Origin: Dehalococcoidales bacterium
GTDB lineage: Bacteria > Chloroflexota > Dehalococcoidia > Dehalococcoidales > RBG-16-60-22
Length of the DNA: 6,839 bases
Assembly (NCBI GenBank): GCA_030639445.1
Contig: DAOWCR010000061.1
Span: forward strand, 1 to 6,839
Reading direction: 5' to 3'
Numbering within the stretch: position 1 is the stretch's first letter; each line of letters begins with the position of its first letter. The notes beneath the pieces are model-generated. The model saw only the letters and a program-made list of their open reading frames with translations. It had not been told where the DNA came from and made no database searches. Made by a program: the position numbers and the translations under genes. Below are positions 4,815 through 6,839 of the stretch, piece by piece.

Positions 4815-5996
4815 ATGAAATTTCAGGGTGTCGATTTTTATGACATAGACGAGCTGCTTTCCGATGAAGAGAAAATGACCCGGAATTTGGTCCGGGAATT
4901 CCTAGAAAAAGAGGTGGCCCCGCTGGTTACCGATGCTTTTCACCAGGAGAAACCCGTAAACATGGAAAAACTGGCCCCCCGGATGGGAGAGCTGGGCATG
5001 ATTGGCGCTTTTATTCCGGAAGAATACGGAGGCGCCGGGACCAGCTACGTAACCTTCGGACTCATGTGCCAGGAGGCAGAAAGGATTGACAGTGCCGTAA
5101 GAGGCTTTATCGGGGTGCAATCCGGTCTGGTAATGTATCCCATATGGCGGTTCGGCTCGGAGGCGCAGAAACAAAAATGGCTGCCGGCGGTGGCCCGAGG
5201 TAAAAAGATAGGCTGTTTCGGCCTGACCGAGCCCAACCGCGGCTCAGACGTGGCTTCGATGGAGACCGTGGCCAAAAAGAACACCGATGGCTGGGTGATT
5301 AACGGCACCAAGCAGTGGATAAGCGATGCCTCAATCGCCGATTTCGCCGTAGTCTGGGCGCAGACAGATGAAGGAGTCAAAGGCTTCATCGTCGAACGGG
5401 GCACCGCAGGGTTCAGCCAGTCCTTCCAAAACCGCAAGGGGTCAATGCGGGCCGGCGACATCGGCGAACTGGCTTTCTCGGACTGCCGGGTGCCTGAGGA
5501 AAACAGGCTGCCAAACGCTAAAGGCCTGGGCTCTACGTTCAGCTGCCTTAACCAGGCCCGGTATGGCATCGCCTGGGGCGCCATCGGGATTGCCATGGAC
5601 TGCTACGAGACCGCTCTGAATTATACCCGGGAAAGAGAGCAATTCGGCGCCCCGATTGCCTCTTACCAGCTAGTCCAGGAAAAACTGGTAACCATGCTCA
5701 TCGAGATTACCAGAGGCCAGCTGCTAAATTACCGCCTGGGCCGACTTATGGACGAAGGAAAAGCCAGATATGCCCAGATTTCCCTGGCCAAGAAAAACAA
5801 CGTGGCGGCGGCCCGCCTGTGCAGTCGGACCGCCCGTGAACTTCTCGGTGCCAACGGCATATCGCTGGACTATCCTTTAATCAGGCATATGGCCAATGTT
5901 GAGTCAATTTACACCTACCAGGGAACAGACGATATTCATACCCTAATCCTCGGCTATGACATCACCGGTATTCCGGCCTTCAGGAGGACGTCATGA
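4815..5996 (+). CDS. Glutaryl-CoA dehydrogenase-like acyl-CoA dehydrogenase family protein lacking the catalytic Glu
   Basis: The family are FAD enzymes that oxidise acyl-CoAs and pass electrons to ETF. The glutaryl-CoA branch also decarboxylates, giving crotonyl-CoA. The 393-aa product (ATG 4815, GAGGTGG 7 bases upstream) matches that branch along its whole length: VQSGLVMYPI (101-110), GCFGLTEPNRGSD (133-145), a GTKQWIS segment (164-170), LNQARYGIAWGAIG (245-258), QFGAPIASYQL (276-286), LLGANGIS (343-350) and DIHTLILGYDITGIPAF at the C-terminus. Oddities: the catalytic base of the YEGT motif is Gln369 (YQGT, codon CAG). The alternative base position used by isovaleryl/long-chain enzymes, just before Arg249, is Ala248. 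Arg96, matching the glutaryl-carboxylate-binding Arg of human GCDH, is kept, but the nearby Ser is Gly100. It is either inactive, altered in chemistry, or uses another base. It overlaps the next gene by ATGA. Confidence 0.9.
   Translation: MKFQGVDFYDIDELLSDEEKMTRNLVREFLEKEVAPLVTDAFHQEKPVNMEKLAPRMGELGMIGAFIPEEYGGAGTSYVTFGLMCQEAERIDSAVRGFIGVQSGLVMYPIWRFGSEAQKQKWLPAVARGKKIGCFGLTEPNRGSDVASMETVAKKNTDGWVINGTKQWISDASIADFAVVWAQTDEGVKGFIVERGTAGFSQSFQNRKGSMRAGDIGELAFSDCRVPEENRLPNAKGLGSTFSCLNQARYGIAWGAIGIAMDCYETALNYTREREQFGAPIASYQLVQEKLVTMLIEITRGQLLNYRLGRLMDEGKARYAQISLAKKNNVAAARLCSRTARELLGANGISLDYPLIRHMANVESIYTYQGTDDIHTLILGYDITGIPAFRRTS
5982..5987 (+). promoter_or_regulatory. Ribosome binding site of the alcohol dehydrogenase gene inside the upstream gene
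   Basis: AGGAGG lies 5 bases before ATG 5993, within the last codons of the acyl-CoA dehydrogenase-like gene. Together with the ATGA stop/start overlap it supports coupled translation. Confidence 0.7.
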
Positions 5997-6839
5997 GAGC
6001 GCTAGTGCTACAAGCAGACAAAAGAAGTATCAAAGTCCAGGAGGTGCCGAAACCGACGGTACAGCCGGGGACACTCCTGCTCAAGACGATATACTGTGCT
6101 ATTTGCGGGACGGATATCGAGTATGTCGACGGTGTTCTGCAGAATATTCCCAGCTTTGAATCGTATGCCGGAGGTACCCTGGGGCACGAGTGGGTGGCCG
6201 AGGTCGCCGAGGTAGGCCCGGGAGTCCGAGGGTGGTCCGTCGGCGACCGGGCGACCTATTGCCCGGTAAAGCGGACGTGCGGAGAATGCTATTTCTGCCG
6301 GCATTTAATGTATCATCTGTGTCTGGGTGGTGCCTCAAGAGGTCCCATCTTTGGCGGCCAGAGCTTTGGACAAAGAGGTGGCGCCATGGCCGAGTATTTT
6401 GTGAAGCCTTCAAATTTCTGTCACCCGGTACCTGAGAATCTATCTTCTGAAGAGGCATGCCTGGCGGAACCACTGGCCACAGGTATAGGCTCGGTCAGGG
6501 CGGCTGACCTGGGACTGGGAAAATCAGCGGTCATCATTGGTGCGGGCAAAATTGGCCTGGGAGCGATGCTGTGTGCCCGAGCGGCTGGTGCCGCGCCTAT
6601 CATCGTGGTTGACCAGGTTAAATCACGCCTGGAAAAAGCCCTGGAACTGGGCGCCGAGGTAGCTCTCAACGCCAGAGAGATAGACGTCGTGTCTGAAGTG
6701 GTGAAACTTACCGACGCTGGCCCGGATGCCGTCCTTATCTGCGTGCGGGAGGGAAAGGTCTTGAATCAGGCAGCTCAGATGGTCAGGCACGGTGGCACCA
6801 TCGCCCTGACCGGTTTTGTCTCCCCCATGGAAGTAGACC
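5993..6839 (+). CDS. Zinc-dependent medium-chain alcohol dehydrogenase (3'-truncated by window end)
   Basis: This cytoplasmic NAD(P)-dependent oxidoreductase interconverts an alcohol and a ketone or aldehyde. The frame is open from ATG 5993 to the window end (282 codons visible, usually 340-400). Catalytic zinc ligands are Cys38 (CAICGTD), His65-Glu66 (GHE) and probably Glu159 (AEPLA). The structural zinc site is complete as Cys96-x2-Cys99-x2-Cys102-x7-Cys110. The Rossmann motif GAGKIG (183-188) is followed by VVDQ at the end of the next strand; the Asp there favours NAD over NADP. The sequence resembles the threonine/sorbitol dehydrogenase branch, but the substrate is unknown. The ATGA overlap with the acyl-CoA dehydrogenase-like gene implies a shared pathway. 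A hydroxyacyl-CoA or 2-hydroxyacid-related substrate is possible but unsupported by any specific residue. Confidence 0.9.
   Translation, partial: MRALVLQADKRSIKVQEVPKPTVQPGTLLLKTIYCAICGTDIEYVDGVLQNIPSFESYAGGTLGHEWVAEVAEVGPGVRGWSVGDRATYCPVKRTCGECYFCRHLMYHLCLGGASRGPIFGGQSFGQRGGAMAEYFVKPSNFCHPVPENLSSEEACLAEPLATGIGSVRAADLGLGKSAVIIGAGKIGLGAMLCARAAGAAPIIVVDQVKSRLEKALELGAEVALNAREIDVVSEVVKLTDAGPDAVLICVREGKVLNQAAQMVRHGGTIALTGFVSPMEVD

Noticed and set aside
1..6839. CRISPR array, tRNA/rRNA genes, insertion sequence, or phage or defence genes
   Set aside because: No regularly spaced repeats, tRNA-like cloverleaf, rRNA signature, transposase or phage/defence protein motif was seen on either strand.

Overview
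The window looks like a bacterial chromosome segment from an obligate anaerobe. The main clue is a complete four-subunit 2-oxoacid:ferredoxin oxidoreductase operon, an oxygen-sensitive Fe-S and thiamine diphosphate (TPP) enzyme that replaces the NAD-linked dehydrogenase complex. It sits beside acyl-CoA metabolism genes. The organism cannot be named from the sequence alone. The gene set (succinyl-CoA synthetase remnant, kor genes, glutaryl-CoA-dehydrogenase-like protein, zinc alcohol dehydrogenase, stand-alone CheC and receiver domain) would suit an anaerobic Chloroflexota (Dehalococcoidia-like) or a clostridial-type Firmicute. This is a low-confidence inference from memory of similar gene sets.

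Layout. Bases 1-143 are the 3' end of an unidentified gene. Bases 175-494 hold a decayed relic in which the N-terminus of a succinyl-CoA synthetase beta subunit (SucC) runs directly into the C-terminus of the alpha subunit (SucD). The middle of both genes is gone, and a one-base loss falls in the codon of the phosphorylated histidine. Bases 684-1328 encode a CheC-family phosphatase. Tail-to-tail with it, sharing 8 bp, is a stand-alone receiver-domain protein on the minus strand (1321-1707). A roughly 400-bp intergenic region follows, with several inverted repeats and a good extended -10 promoter. From 2104 to the right edge, six plus-strand genes form one tight operon: korA, korB, korC, korD (2-oxoacid:ferredoxin oxidoreductase alpha, beta, gamma and ferredoxin subunits), a glutaryl-CoA-dehydrogenase-like flavoprotein, and a zinc-dependent medium-chain alcohol dehydrogenase cut by the window end.

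How the genes may work together. The Kor complex oxidatively decarboxylates a 2-oxoacid to its acyl-CoA and reduces ferredoxin. With a glutaryl-CoA-dehydrogenase relative directly downstream, 2-oxoadipate to glutaryl-CoA is an alternative to the default 2-oxoglutarate to succinyl-CoA reaction. The most striking point is that this dehydrogenase relative has glutamine (codon 5919-5921) where the family has its catalytic glutamate, and no acidic residue at the alternative catalytic position either. Its chemistry is therefore in doubt, or different from the family's. The CheC/receiver pair looks like a separate small signalling module.
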